A DNA stretch of 64,000 bases. Source: JADFDG01 sp965232985 (lineage in GTDB: Bacteria > Pseudomonadota > Gammaproteobacteria > Pseudomonadales > JADFDG01). Below the pieces are notes generated by a model. That model did not search any database. It had not been told where the DNA came from and saw only the letters and a list, made by a program, of their open reading frames with translations. This document shows, one piece after another, positions 28,676 through 36,454 of the stretch (positions are counted from its first letter, which is position 1; each line of letters opens with the position of its first letter). The stretch is from positions 17,598 through 81,597 of the forward strand of contig CBDDRC010000031.1 in NCBI GenBank assembly GCA_965232985.1. Direction: 5' to 3'. Position numbers and translations under genes: made by a program.

Positions 28676-30577
28676 CTACAGTTTTTCGAGCGCTTCCATC
28701 GCTACGAGCAGCTTTGCCTCGACAGCGTCGATCAGTGCGGCGAGGCGCGCCCGCTCGGCGAGCAGTGCGTCGAGCTGCGCCTTTTTGCCCGGCTGATAGA
28801 TGTCGCCGCCGGCGAGGCCGGCCTCGGTCTTCTCCCGCTCAACCTGCAATGTGGCAAGCTGCGTTTCGAGGTCGCTCACGGCCTTCTGGGCCTTCTTCAG
28901 GTCGCGCGACACAAAGCCGGATTTTTCCGCAGCTGCCGCAACGACCGGCGCGGTAACGACAGTCTTCACCACCTCGGCCGGTTTCGCTGCCGACGGCCGC
29001 GTGTCGCTACGCTGCGCATCCAGCCATTTCGCGTAGCCGTCGAGGTCGTCGTTGAAGACCGTCGCCTGGCCGTTGTCGACCAGTAACAGATCATCGACGG
29101 TAGCGCGCAGCAGGTGGCGATCATGTGAAACGACCACCAACGCACCGTCAAATTCCTGCAGGGCCTCGGTAAGCGCCTCGCGCATCTCGAGATCGAGGTG
29201 GTTGGTCGGCTCGTCGAGCAACAGCACGTTCGGGCGCTGCCAGACAATCATCGCCAGCGCCAACCGTGACTTCTCGCCGCCGGAAAACTGGCCGCAGGGT
29301 GTCAGCGCCGCCTCACCGTTGAAATCGAAACCGCCGAGAAAGCTGCGCAACTCCAGTTCACGCGCACGCGGGGCAATGCGCTGCATCAACAGCAGCGGGC
29401 TGGCTTTCAGATCGAGCGAATCGACCTGATGCTGGGCGAAATAACCGATGCGACATTTCTCCGCCGCCAAGCGCTCACCGGTCAGCAGCGCCAGATCGCC
29501 CACCAGCGCCTTGATCAGCGTCGACTTGCCGGCACCATTACGGCCCAGCAGGCCGATGCGCGAATCCGGCGTCAGCTCGACATTGACGTCGCGCAGCACG
29601 ACGCGATCCCCATAACCCAAGTCGGCATCGTCGAGGCGGATCAGCGGGGTGGTGAGGTTCTCGGCCTTGTTGAAATGGAAATCGAACGGCGAATCAGCGT
29701 GCGCCGGCGCGATGATCGTCAGGCGCTCCAGCGCCTTCAGGCGACTCTGTGCCTGCTTGGCTTTCGATGCCTTGGCACCGAAGCGGGCGACGAATTCCTG
29801 CATATGCACGATCTTCGCCTGCTGCTGCACGTACGCCGACTGCTGCTGCATCAACTTCTCAGCGCGCTGCCGTTCGAACTGCGAATAGTTGCCGACGTAC
29901 AGTGTCGCCTTCTGCTGCTCGATATGAATGATCTGGCCGATGACCGAATCGAGAAAATCGCGGTCATGCGACACCACAACCAGCGTGCCTTCGTACTTCT
30001 TCAGCCAGGTTTCCAGCCAGAGAATCGCATCGAGATCGAGGTGGTTGGTCGGTTCGTCGAGCAGCAGCAAATCAGCGCGCCGCATCAGCGTGTGCGCGAG
30101 ATTCAACCGCACCCGCCAACCACCGGAGAAATCGCTGACCGGCCGCTCGTGATCCGCAGCCGCGAAACCCAAGCCATCGAGAATGCGGGCGGCGCGGGCA
30201 CGCACGGTGTAACCGTCGGCATCGCTGATGGCAACGTGCAGGTTGGCCATGCGCTCGTAGTCGTCGGTCAGCTCGACTCTGGCGAGCTCCGCTTCCAGTA
30301 CGCGCAGCTCGACGTCGCCATCAATCACATAATCGATCGCGTGGCGGGCCAACGCCGCCACTTCCTGGGCCATGTGCGAAACAATCCAGTCGCGCGGCCG
30401 CTCCAGGTCGCCCTGATCGGGGCCGAGCTCACCCTTGAGCAGCGCGAACAGCGTCGACTTCCCGGAACCGTTGCGGCCGGTCAGGCCGACGTGCCAGCCG
30501 TGATGCAGCGCGAATTCCGCGCCATCGATGAGGGTGCGGCCGTTGCGGGCGAGTCGAAGGTTGCGGAAACGGATCAT
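28676..30577 (-). CDS. ABC-F family ATPase (YheS-like)
   Basis: 633 residues. Two ABC ATPase modules without membrane domains: Walker A GRNGSGKST (about residue 34) and GRNGAGKST (about 345), signatures DFSGGWRVRLNLA and FSGGEKSRLALA, Walker B followed by DEPTNHLDL in both. A linker of about 80 residues between them (AEKLMQQQSAYVQQQAK) corresponds to the P-site tRNA interaction motif. The C-terminal extension from about 520 is coiled-coil. ABC-F proteins act on the ribosome. This one corresponds to the YheS group by gene context with TIGR02444. Confidence 0.92.
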   Translation of the reverse strand: MIRFRNLRLARNGRTLIDGAEFALHHGWHVGLTGRNGSGKSTLFALLKGELGPDQGDLERPRDWIVSHMAQEVAALARHAIDYVIDGDVELRVLEAELARVELTDDYERMANLHVAISDADGYTVRARAARILDGLGFAAADHERPVSDFSGGWRVRLNLAHTLMRRADLLLLDEPTNHLDLDAILWLETWLKKYEGTLVVVSHDRDFLDSVIGQIIHIEQQKATLYVGNYSQFERQRAEKLMQQQSAYVQQQAKIVHMQEFVARFGAKASKAKQAQSRLKALERLTIIAPAHADSPFDFHFNKAENLTTPLIRLDDADLGYGDRVVLRDVNVELTPDSRIGLLGRNGAGKSTLIKALVGDLALLTGERLAAEKCRIGYFAQHQVDSLDLKASPLLLMQRIAPRARELELRSFLGGFDFNGEAALTPCGQFSGGEKSRLALAMIVWQRPNVLLLDEPTNHLDLEMREALTEALQEFDGALVVVSHDRHLLRATVDDLLLVDNGQATVFNDDLDGYAKWLDAQRSDTRPSAAKPAEVVKTVVTAPVVAAAAEKSGFVSRDLKKAQKAVSDLETQLATLQVEREKTEAGLAGGDIYQPGKKAQLDALLAERARLAALIDAVEAKLLVAMEALEKL

Positions 30578-30945
30578 TGTTCGGGAGGAGGTGCAGATTC
30601 GGGGCGGCGCAGTCTATACCTGAACATCTACTGCCGGCTGCCTCGGGATGGTGTCGGGGCTCCTTCGCTTTTCGCTCAGGACCCCGATCACCACCCCGGG
30701 CGCGCCGGGGAGGGAGTGGTGGTATACCAACCCCGAGCGGCGGGGGAGGCTTGGAAAGAGCAAAAGCCGTGCAGTCGGCACGCTCCCGCTCTTTCCAAGC
30801 CCCCACTTCTGCTCACCCCGTTCTCCGTTCCACCAACCTTGCCCCGGCGCGCCCGGGTGGGCGACTCCTGTGGCGAGCGAAGAGCGAGACAGCAGGAGCG
30901 CCCTCCCGAGGCAGCCGGCACTCCGGCTGTGCTACGGTGCCGCCC
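30578..30945. other. intergenic region holding a large imperfect palindrome
   Basis: 368 bases without a gene. Divergent promoters of the ABC-F and TIGR02444 genes must be here, but most of the region (30632-30920) is the inverted-repeat element listed separately. Outside it only about 50 and 25 bases remain. Confidence 0.6.
30632..30920. repeat. 289-bp imperfect inverted-repeat element
   Basis: Left arm 30632-30761 and right arm 30788-30920 are reverse complements over most of their length. Best-matched parts: the ends TGCCGGCTGCCTCGGGA (30632-30648 and its complement ending at 30920), a GC-rich block CCCGGGCGCGCCGGGG in both arms, and the inner GCTTGGAAAGAGC / GCTCTTTCCAAGC. The 26-base centre contains a smaller CGTGC/GCACG pairing. 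No transposase, no exact target-site duplication. Resembles a non-autonomous palindromic intergenic element; the type is not identified. Confidence 0.8.
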
Positions 30946-31431
30946 ATGAGCAAAAACCCGTTCCCGACCAATGACGCGCTGTGGCAGGAAATCGTCGCCC
31001 TGTACAGCCACGAAGGCGCGCCGGCGCGCTGTATGCGCGTGCAGGACAGCTACGGCCTGTGCGTCACCCTGCTGCTGCTGGCGATAGCCGTCGGCAAGCG
31101 GGGCATCGCTATTCACGAAGGCGCGCTGCCGGCGCTGAAGGCCCTGGTGCCGCGCTGGCACTTCACCGTGCTGGTACCTCTGCGCGCGGCCCGTCGGGCT
31201 CTGCGCGAAACCGACACCGTCACCTATGGGCAGGCCAAGGCGCTAGAGCTGGCCGTTGAGCGCGGATTACTCGACGAAGCCTGCGCAGTGCTGCGCGGCC
31301 GGGCCCTGTGGAACGCCGAGGATGCGCTGCCACGCAACCTTGAACTGATGGTTGATGCGCACGGTGACGAACTCCCGGACGCCGCTTACGCGGCTGCCGA
31401 GAATCTCGGTCGACTGCTGGCAGCCGACTGA
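30946..31431 (+). CDS. TIGR02444 family (DUF2390) protein
   Basis: 161 residues. Start MSKNPFPTNDALWQEIVALY; the segment VQDSYGLCVTLLLLAIAVGKRG matches the family. In gammaproteobacteria the gene is regularly next to the yheS-type ABC-F gene, as here. Alpha-helical, cytoplasmic, function unknown. The ATG at 30946 follows immediately after the palindromic element. Confidence 0.85.
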   Translation: MSKNPFPTNDALWQEIVALYSHEGAPARCMRVQDSYGLCVTLLLLAIAVGKRGIAIHEGALPALKALVPRWHFTVLVPLRAARRALRETDTVTYGQAKALELAVERGLLDEACAVLRGRALWNAEDALPRNLELMVDAHGDELPDAAYAAAENLGRLLAAD

Positions 31432-31468
31432 CCGCGACGGGCAAACGACGGCGCGCGCCCCAAAAATC

Positions 31469-31497
31469 AAAAGGGCGGACTGAAAGCCGCCCCTTTG
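31469..31497. terminator. terminator between TIGR02444 and the AlgP-like gene
   Basis: AAAAGGGCGG and CCGCCCCTTT flank eight bases, with one bulged C. The T and A tracts lie at either side, and the two genes are convergent, so it probably serves both. Confidence 0.65.
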
Positions 31498-31518
31498 TCT
31501 TGCAACGCATACCCTGTC

Positions 31519-32124
31519 TTATGCATCCATGGCCGGGTTAAACATCGTCCGCGGGGCTACTGCGGGGGGCGCAGGCTCCGCCGCAGGCGGCGCGGGTGGC
31601 GTTTTCGGCACTTTCGGCCTGGTCGGTTTGGCAACCTTCGGGGCCTTGGGGACAGCAGCTTTCTTCACCGTCTTTTTCGCAGCCTTCTTCGCGACCTTCG
31701 GCTTGGTGGCTTTCTTCGCCTTCTTGCCACCTTTCACGGCCTTTTCGGCGCGCTCAACCACAGCCTCGGCGAACTCGGTCATCTTGATTTTGGCCAGCGC
31801 CTGATTGGCGCCAGCCAGTTTTTCGGCGGCATGGCGGGCAGCAGCAAAGGCTTCCGTCGCGGCCTTGCGGGCCTTTTCGACTTCCTTGCGAGCGCCCTGG
31901 TTATTCAACTTGTTGGCCTTGATTTCGGCCGCCTTGATCTTCTTCATGCTCGCCTTCTCATGCTTGACCGAGGACTTGAGGTCCTTGATCAGCCTGGCGA
32001 CGAACTTGTTGGCATCGACAATTTCCTTGTCGATCGCCTTCAGTACTTTCTGGCCGAGGCTCTTCGCCTCTGCTTTGAGCTTGTTAACCGCTGGAGTCGA
32101 CTTTTTCACTTTCTTCTTGGCCAT
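31519..32124 (-). CDS. AlgP-like histone-like protein
   Basis: 201 residues. Residues 1-125 are a long charged helix with many Lys, Ala and Glu (AEIKANKLNNQGARKEVEKA), then a basic tail of Ala/Lys blocks (KKAKKATKPKVAKKAAKK) and a Pro-rich end. Resembles AlgP (AlgR3), the histone H1-like regulator of alginate genes in Pseudomonas, which lies in the same chromosomal neighbourhood. DNA binding is inferred from composition. In-frame repeats of GCCTTCTTC-type triplets make this region prone to length variation. Confidence 0.8.
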   Translation of the reverse strand: MAKKKVKKSTPAVNKLKAEAKSLGQKVLKAIDKEIVDANKFVARLIKDLKSSVKHEKASMKKIKAAEIKANKLNNQGARKEVEKARKAATEAFAAARHAAEKLAGANQALAKIKMTEFAEAVVERAEKAVKGGKKAKKATKPKVAKKAAKKTVKKAAVPKAPKVAKPTRPKVPKTPPAPPAAEPAPPAVAPRTMFNPAMDA

Positions 32125-32334
32125 GATCCTGTCCTTCCTGTGTTGGTCTCAAGGGCATTGTTGCGCGGGAAATCTGTGGCGCCCACAGTGTAGGCAAACT
32201 GCAAGGCAGTTCAAGCGGCCAACGGCGCCATGGGTTGACCTGGCTCATGCAGGCGCACCGCCGGGGCGATTCCGGTAGAATGCCGCGATTCCGACCGGGG
32301 GGTCGGGGTACAACGAAAACGACCGTATTCAACC

Positions 32335-32350
32335 CGGGATCCGCATCCCG
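32335..32350 (+). other. short leader hairpin before the FKBP lipoprotein gene
   Basis: CGGGAT-CCGC-ATCCCG forms a 6-bp stem with a 4-base loop, four bases upstream of the ribosome binding site GGAGAGG (32354-32360). It could protect the mRNA 5' end; no known regulatory class is matched. Confidence 0.4.
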
Positions 32351-32362
32351 ACCGGAGAGGAC

Positions 32363-33076
32363 ATGAAACGCTTAGGTCTGGTGCTGTTGGGCGCCTTGGT
32401 AATTGCCGGCTGCAACGACGACAAAAACGACGAAACCTGGAAGGTCGGTTACAGCTTGGGCTATAAACTCGGCGAGCGGGTTCAGAACGAAGTGAAGGAC
32501 CTCAACGTCAAGGGCTTTGTCGCCGGCTTCCAGGATGCCTACAAAAGCGAGAAAAAGCCGAAGCTCACCGAAGAAGAGATGGAAGCCACGATCAAGGGTT
32601 ACCAGGAGAAGCGCGTCGCCCAGATGCGCGACGAACTCAAAGCAAAAGGCGAAAAGAACCTCGCCGACAGCAAGGCCTTCCTCGACAAGAACACACAGAA
32701 CCCCAACGTGAAAACGCTGCCGTCTGGTCTGCAGTATGAGGTGCTTGCGGCAGGCGCCGGCCCGTCGCCGAAAGCCACCGACATCGTCAAGGCGAAGTAT
32801 CACGGCACGCTGATCGACGGCACCGTGTTCGACTCCACCCGCGAGCGGGGTGACGAGCCGGCCGAATTCCCGCTCAATCGCGTAATCCCGGGCTGGACCG
32901 AAGGCCTGCAGCTGATGAATAGGGGCGCGAAATACAAGCTCTACGTGCCGCCGCAATTGGGCTACGGCGAGCGCGGCGCCGGCGGCAAGGTCGGCCCGAA
33001 CCAAGTGCTGATTTTCGAAGTCGAGCTGGTCGATTTCAGTACCCCGGGCGCAGCGCCGAAACCGCAAAAGAAATAA
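32363..33076 (+). CDS. FKBP-type peptidyl-prolyl isomerase lipoprotein
   Basis: 237 residues. Lipoprotein signal ending in VIAGC (Cys17), dimerisation helix region (residues 25-110, QDAYKSEKKPKLTEEEME), then the FKBP domain with VKAKYHGTLIDGTVFDSTRE, FPLNRVIPGWTEGLQLM, and YVPPQLGYGERGAG. A Mip/FkpA-like fold for periplasmic folding of outer-membrane proteins, here anchored by lipid. In Pseudomonas an FKBP gene is next to algP too. Excellent Shine-Dalgarno GGAGAGG seven bases before the ATG. Confidence 0.93.
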   Translation: MKRLGLVLLGALVIAGCNDDKNDETWKVGYSLGYKLGERVQNEVKDLNVKGFVAGFQDAYKSEKKPKLTEEEMEATIKGYQEKRVAQMRDELKAKGEKNLADSKAFLDKNTQNPNVKTLPSGLQYEVLAAGAGPSPKATDIVKAKYHGTLIDGTVFDSTRERGDEPAEFPLNRVIPGWTEGLQLMNRGAKYKLYVPPQLGYGERGAGGKVGPNQVLIFEVELVDFSTPGAAPKPQKK

Positions 33077-33103
33077 GCGCTCGGCAGCCGCTGCGCGCCA
33101 GAC

Positions 33104-33132
33104 GAAAAGGCCGGTCACTGACCGGCCTTTTC
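33104..33132 (+). terminator. rho-independent terminator after the FKBP lipoprotein gene
   Basis: GAAAAGGCCGGTCA / TGACCGGCCTTTTC is a near-continuous palindrome followed by TTTTCC. It lies 28 bp after the stop and 28 bp before rlmA. Confidence 0.88.
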
Positions 33133-33159
33133 TTTTCCTTGAAGGGGTCGGAAGCCGCC

Positions 33160-33975
33160 ATGTCTGTTTTTATCTGCCCGCTGTGCCGCGCACCGCTCGG
33201 CCGCGAGGAAAAGACCTGGCGGTGCGCAAACAGCCACGCTTTCGATATCGCCCGCGAAGGCTACATAAATCTGCTGCCAGTGCAGCAGAAAAACAGCCGT
33301 ATGCCCGGCGACAGCGATGACATGGTGCGCGCACGCCGGGATTTCCTTGCGGCCGGGTACTACGCGCCGCTGCGCGCTGCAATTGTCGAACTGTTGCGCC
33401 CGCTTGGCTCGCAACGCGTGCTCGATATCGGCTGCGGCGAAGGCTGGTATACCAGCGCGCTGACGGCGGTTGCTGCGGACGTCACCGGGGTCGACATTGC
33501 CAAGACCGCCGTGCAACTCGCCGCAAAGCGCTTTGCGGACATCACCTGGCTGGTCGGCAGCAGCGCGTCATTGCCGCTGGCCGATGCATCCGTCGATCTC
33601 GTCACCAGCCTGTTCAGCCCGTTGCCGGTTGTGGAAATGGCGCGGGTGCTGAAGCCAGGCGGGCACCTGCTCGTCGCCACGCCGGCAGCCAGGCACCTGT
33701 GGTCGCTGCGCGCAGCGTTGTTTGATGAGGTGCGCGAACACCGGCCAGAGAAGTTTGTCGAGGAACTGGCGCCGGCATTCACACTGCAGGAACAACGTGA
33801 CATGGCCTTTGCGCTACAACTCAACAATGCGGCGCTGAAGAACCTGCTGCTGATGACGCCGTATGCCTGGCGCGCGAAGCCCGGGAAGCGGGCAGCACTG
33901 GAGGCAAACGAGGCGTTTTCGACAGAAGCGGGATTTGCGTTGCACCTGTTGCAGCGCAAAGGGCAGCCCGACTGA
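33160..33975 (+). CDS. rlmA: 23S rRNA (guanine-N1)-methyltransferase RlmA-like
   Basis: 271 residues. A zinc ribbon at the N-terminus (Cys6, Cys9, Cys22, His26) precedes a class-I methyltransferase domain with the SAM motif LDIGCGEGWYTSAL. The core follows with FDIAREGYINLLPVQ, a well-conserved RlmA segment. RlmA methylates G745 of 23S rRNA in E. coli. Start at 33160 (MSVFICPLC) rather than the longer 33139 because the latter codes unrelated residues ahead of the zinc ribbon. Convergent with lrgB. Confidence 0.92.
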   Translation: MSVFICPLCRAPLGREEKTWRCANSHAFDIAREGYINLLPVQQKNSRMPGDSDDMVRARRDFLAAGYYAPLRAAIVELLRPLGSQRVLDIGCGEGWYTSALTAVAADVTGVDIAKTAVQLAAKRFADITWLVGSSASLPLADASVDLVTSLFSPLPVVEMARVLKPGGHLLVATPAARHLWSLRAALFDEVREHRPEKFVEELAPAFTLQEQRDMAFALQLNNAALKNLLLMTPYAWRAKPGKRAALEANEAFSTEAGFALHLLQRKGQPD

Positions 33976-33983
33976 CGTCGTAC

Positions 33984-34703
33984 CTACAGCAACGCTACCA
34001 CCAGCGGCAGCAGCAACGCCGTAAACAACCCGGTGAGCGCAAGGCCAACCCCGGCGAACGCGGCGGGCTTGTGCCCCATCTCAATGGCGCGTGCAGTACC
34101 GACCGCATGCGCAACCACGCCGAGCACCAAGCCGATGATGCGCGCATCAATGATCCGCAGTGCGCTGAATATCCACGGCGCAACAATCCCGCCGACAATA
34201 CCCGTAACAATGACGATGCCGACCGCAAGTTCGGGGTTGCCGCCGGTGATCCGTGCCACCGGAAAAGCGATCGCTGAGGTAATCGATTTCGGCGCCAGCG
34301 ACAGCAACAACTCGCGCGCCGGGTCGAACGGCAGCACCACCAGTATCGCCAGCAGCGGCGCCGTGATTCCGCCAACAATCACCGCCGTGAGTACCGGTTT
34401 CAGCGCATGCAATACAGTGCGGCGCTGCCGGTAGACCGGCACGGCAATGGCAACCATGGCCGGGCCCAGCAACCAGTAAAGCAATTGCGTACTGGCCCGC
34501 CAGGTTGCCGCCGGCACGTCGAGCCACAGCAGGACAACGACCAGCGGGATCGTGGCGGTAACCAGGGGGTGCGCGAGCGGGGCGTGATGCAACCTGAGCC
34601 AAAGTCGCTGGCCGGCGACATACGCAAACCCGGCAGCCGCGATGCAGGCAACCGCGAGCGCGAAGGCATGCCAGGATGAAAACATTGCCAGCGCCGCGCT
34701 CAT
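33984..34703 (-). CDS. lrgB: LrgB/CidB family membrane protein
   Basis: 239 residues, about six or seven hydrophobic segments. The family signature is visible in LAPKSITSAIAFPVA and the glycine-rich GIVGGIVAPW. LrgB pairs with LrgA; the pair resembles holin/antiholin systems controlling murein hydrolase activity, and in plants and some bacteria it transports glycolate or pyruvate. Start overlaps the lrgA stop by ATGA. Confidence 0.92.
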   Translation of the reverse strand: MSAALAMFSSWHAFALAVACIAAAGFAYVAGQRLWLRLHHAPLAHPLVTATIPLVVVLLWLDVPAATWRASTQLLYWLLGPAMVAIAVPVYRQRRTVLHALKPVLTAVIVGGITAPLLAILVVLPFDPARELLLSLAPKSITSAIAFPVARITGGNPELAVGIVIVTGIVGGIVAPWIFSALRIIDARIIGLVLGVVAHAVGTARAIEMGHKPAAFAGVGLALTGLFTALLLPLVVALL

Positions 34704-35101
34704 TGCCCAGCCTCCGGCGGCACCTTTTCAGGCGCAATTTCAGGCGCAATCGCTTCCGGCGCGACGGTATATTTCAGCACCAGTGCCAGCACGATCATCG
34801 CCAGCGGCGTGCCGATACCAATGGCCACGGCGAGCGGCGCTGCCCAAGGCGTAAACTTGCCGTGATCAAGCACCAGCGCAACCACCGGGCCGAAAAAAAA
34901 CAGCGAGAGATTACGCAGCAGAATGTCTGCGGCGCGCGCAATCCGGCTCAACAAGTGCTCGCCAAAAATCACCAGCAATGCCAACAGTAGCAACATGCCG
35001 ACCACGGCGCCGGGAAACGGCATGCCGAGCAAATGCACCAGCGCTTCGCCAGCCAGTTGCAGGCCAACGAGTAATACAAAACCGAACAACAAATCGATCA
35101 T
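34700..35101 (-). CDS. lrgA: LrgA/CidA family membrane protein
   Basis: 133 residues, four hydrophobic segments. The LrgA motif PFPGAVVGMLLLLALL is present, with SLFFFGPVVALVLDHG. Partner of LrgB, overlapping by 4 bp. It has an unusual C-terminal extension of about 20 residues rich in Pro, Glu and Ala. Followed upstream by dsbB, 36 bp away, probably in one operon with gshA. Confidence 0.9.
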   Translation of the reverse strand: MIDLLFGFVLLVGLQLAGEALVHLLGMPFPGAVVGMLLLLALLVIFGEHLLSRIARAADILLRNLSLFFFGPVVALVLDHGKFTPWAAPLAVAIGIGTPLAMIVLALVLKYTVAPEAIAPEIAPEKVPPEAGQ

Positions 35102-35136
35102 GGTGCTGATGTCTTTGCGTTCATGTGCCGTTGCAT

Positions 35137-35631
35137 TTATGCATCACGCCGGAAAATCTGGAACGAAAACAGCGCGCCCAGGCCAACAAAAACCACCGCC
35201 GTAAGCTCGGCAAGACTGAAGCCGAGGAAGGTCCAGTCAACTACGGCACACTCGCCGGAGCCGCGCAGCACCATCGCGACAACGTCTTGCAGCGGGAACA
35301 CGTCGATCATGTAATTAAGCCCCGGGCCGCACGCAGGCACCTGGTCGGCCGGCATGTGTTGCAGCCAGACATGCCGACCAGCCACGCCAACACCGAACAG
35401 CGACGCAAGCAACCCGAGCGCGGCATACACACGCTGACCGGTGGCCCCCGGGTTGTGCGCAATGGCAGCGATGAGCACGCCCATCGCCCCGAACACAGCC
35501 ACCCGTTGCAGGATGCACAGCGGACAAGGCTCCAGCCCCACGACGTGCTGCAGGTAGAGCGCGAAACCCAGCGCCACGAAGCAGCCAACGAGGCCGAGCG
35601 CACTGACGAGGCGGTAGCCGGGAAGTGTCAT
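35137..35631 (-). CDS. dsbB: disulfide bond formation protein DsbB
   Basis: 164 residues. Four-helix inner-membrane quinone reductase that reoxidises DsbA. The first catalytic pair is Cys36-Cys39 (EPCPLCILQR), the second Cys101 and Cys128 (VPACGPG and GSGECAV). The start overlaps the upstream FKBP gene by 4 bp. Its place in a gshA-FKBP-dsbB operon groups glutathione synthesis, periplasmic folding and disulfide formation. Confidence 0.95.
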   Translation of the reverse strand: MTLPGYRLVSALGLVGCFVALGFALYLQHVVGLEPCPLCILQRVAVFGAMGVLIAAIAHNPGATGQRVYAALGLLASLFGVGVAGRHVWLQHMPADQVPACGPGLNYMIDVFPLQDVVAMVLRGSGECAVVDWTFLGFSLAELTAVVFVGLGALFSFQIFRRDA

Positions 35632-36437
35632 TCCGCCTCGCCAGCCGGCACTTCCTGCGGCTCGGCTGCGAAATCAATGAGCTCGACCTCGAACACCAAC
35701 GCCTGGTTCGGGCCGATTGAATCGCCCGCGCCACGCTCGCCGTAGCCTAACTGCGGTGGAATGAAGAGCTTGAATTTCGCGCCCTTGTTCATCATTTGCA
35801 CGCCTTCAGTCCAACCGGCGATGACCCGATTCAGCGGAAACTGTGCCGGCTCACCATCGCGGCTCGAATCGAATACCGTACCGTCCGGGAGTGTGCCGTG
35901 GTAGTGCGCGGTCACCATGTCAGTGGGCAGCGGTGACGGGCCGGCGCCTTTTTTCAATACTTCATACTGCAAACCGGACGGTGTTTTTTTCACGCCCTTG
36001 CGCTTGCTGTTTTTTGCGAGAAATTCGTTCGCCTTGATGAGGTTGTCGGCGGCAAGTTGCTCCCGCTCGGCCTTCACCTGCGCCATGCGCTGCTCCTGGA
36101 ACTGGCTGATCACCTGCTGCATCTGCGCGTCGGTGAGTTTGCCGGCACCTCCGGTGTAAGCCGTGTTAAAACCTTCCTGGAACGCGCTGACATCAAGATC
36201 TTTGATGTCAGCGGCAATGCGCTGACCCAACGTATAGCCCATCGTGTAACCGAACGGACCATTCGGGCCAGAGCCGATCGCCGGCAGCGGCGCGATCACT
36301 TCCTCAGGAACAGGTACTGCCGCTGCCGGAACAGCCGCCGGCGCCGCTGCCTGTTTTGCAGCTTGTTCCGCTGCGGTGTCTGCGAGTGCCGTGACCGATA
36401 CCAATGCCAGCGTTGCCAGCCATGCTTGCATTCTCAT
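35628..36437 (-). CDS. periplasmic FKBP-type peptidyl-prolyl isomerase (Mip/FkpA-like)
   Basis: 269 residues. Cleavable signal MRMQAWLATLALVSVTALA without a lipobox, an Ala/Pro-rich linker to about residue 55, dimerisation helices, then the FKBP domain (VTAHYHGTLPDGTVFDSS, FPLNRVIAGWTEGVQMM, PPQLGYGERGAG). A paralogue of the lipoprotein at 32.4 kb, similar across the FKBP domain. Overlaps dsbB by 4 bp. Confidence 0.93.
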   Translation of the reverse strand: MRMQAWLATLALVSVTALADTAAEQAAKQAAAPAAVPAAAVPVPEEVIAPLPAIGSGPNGPFGYTMGYTLGQRIAADIKDLDVSAFQEGFNTAYTGGAGKLTDAQMQQVISQFQEQRMAQVKAEREQLAADNLIKANEFLAKNSKRKGVKKTPSGLQYEVLKKGAGPSPLPTDMVTAHYHGTLPDGTVFDSSRDGEPAQFPLNRVIAGWTEGVQMMNKGAKFKLFIPPQLGYGERGAGDSIGPNQALVFEVELIDFAAEPQEVPAGEAE

Positions 36438-36454
36438 TGCTTGCTCTCCTTGTG

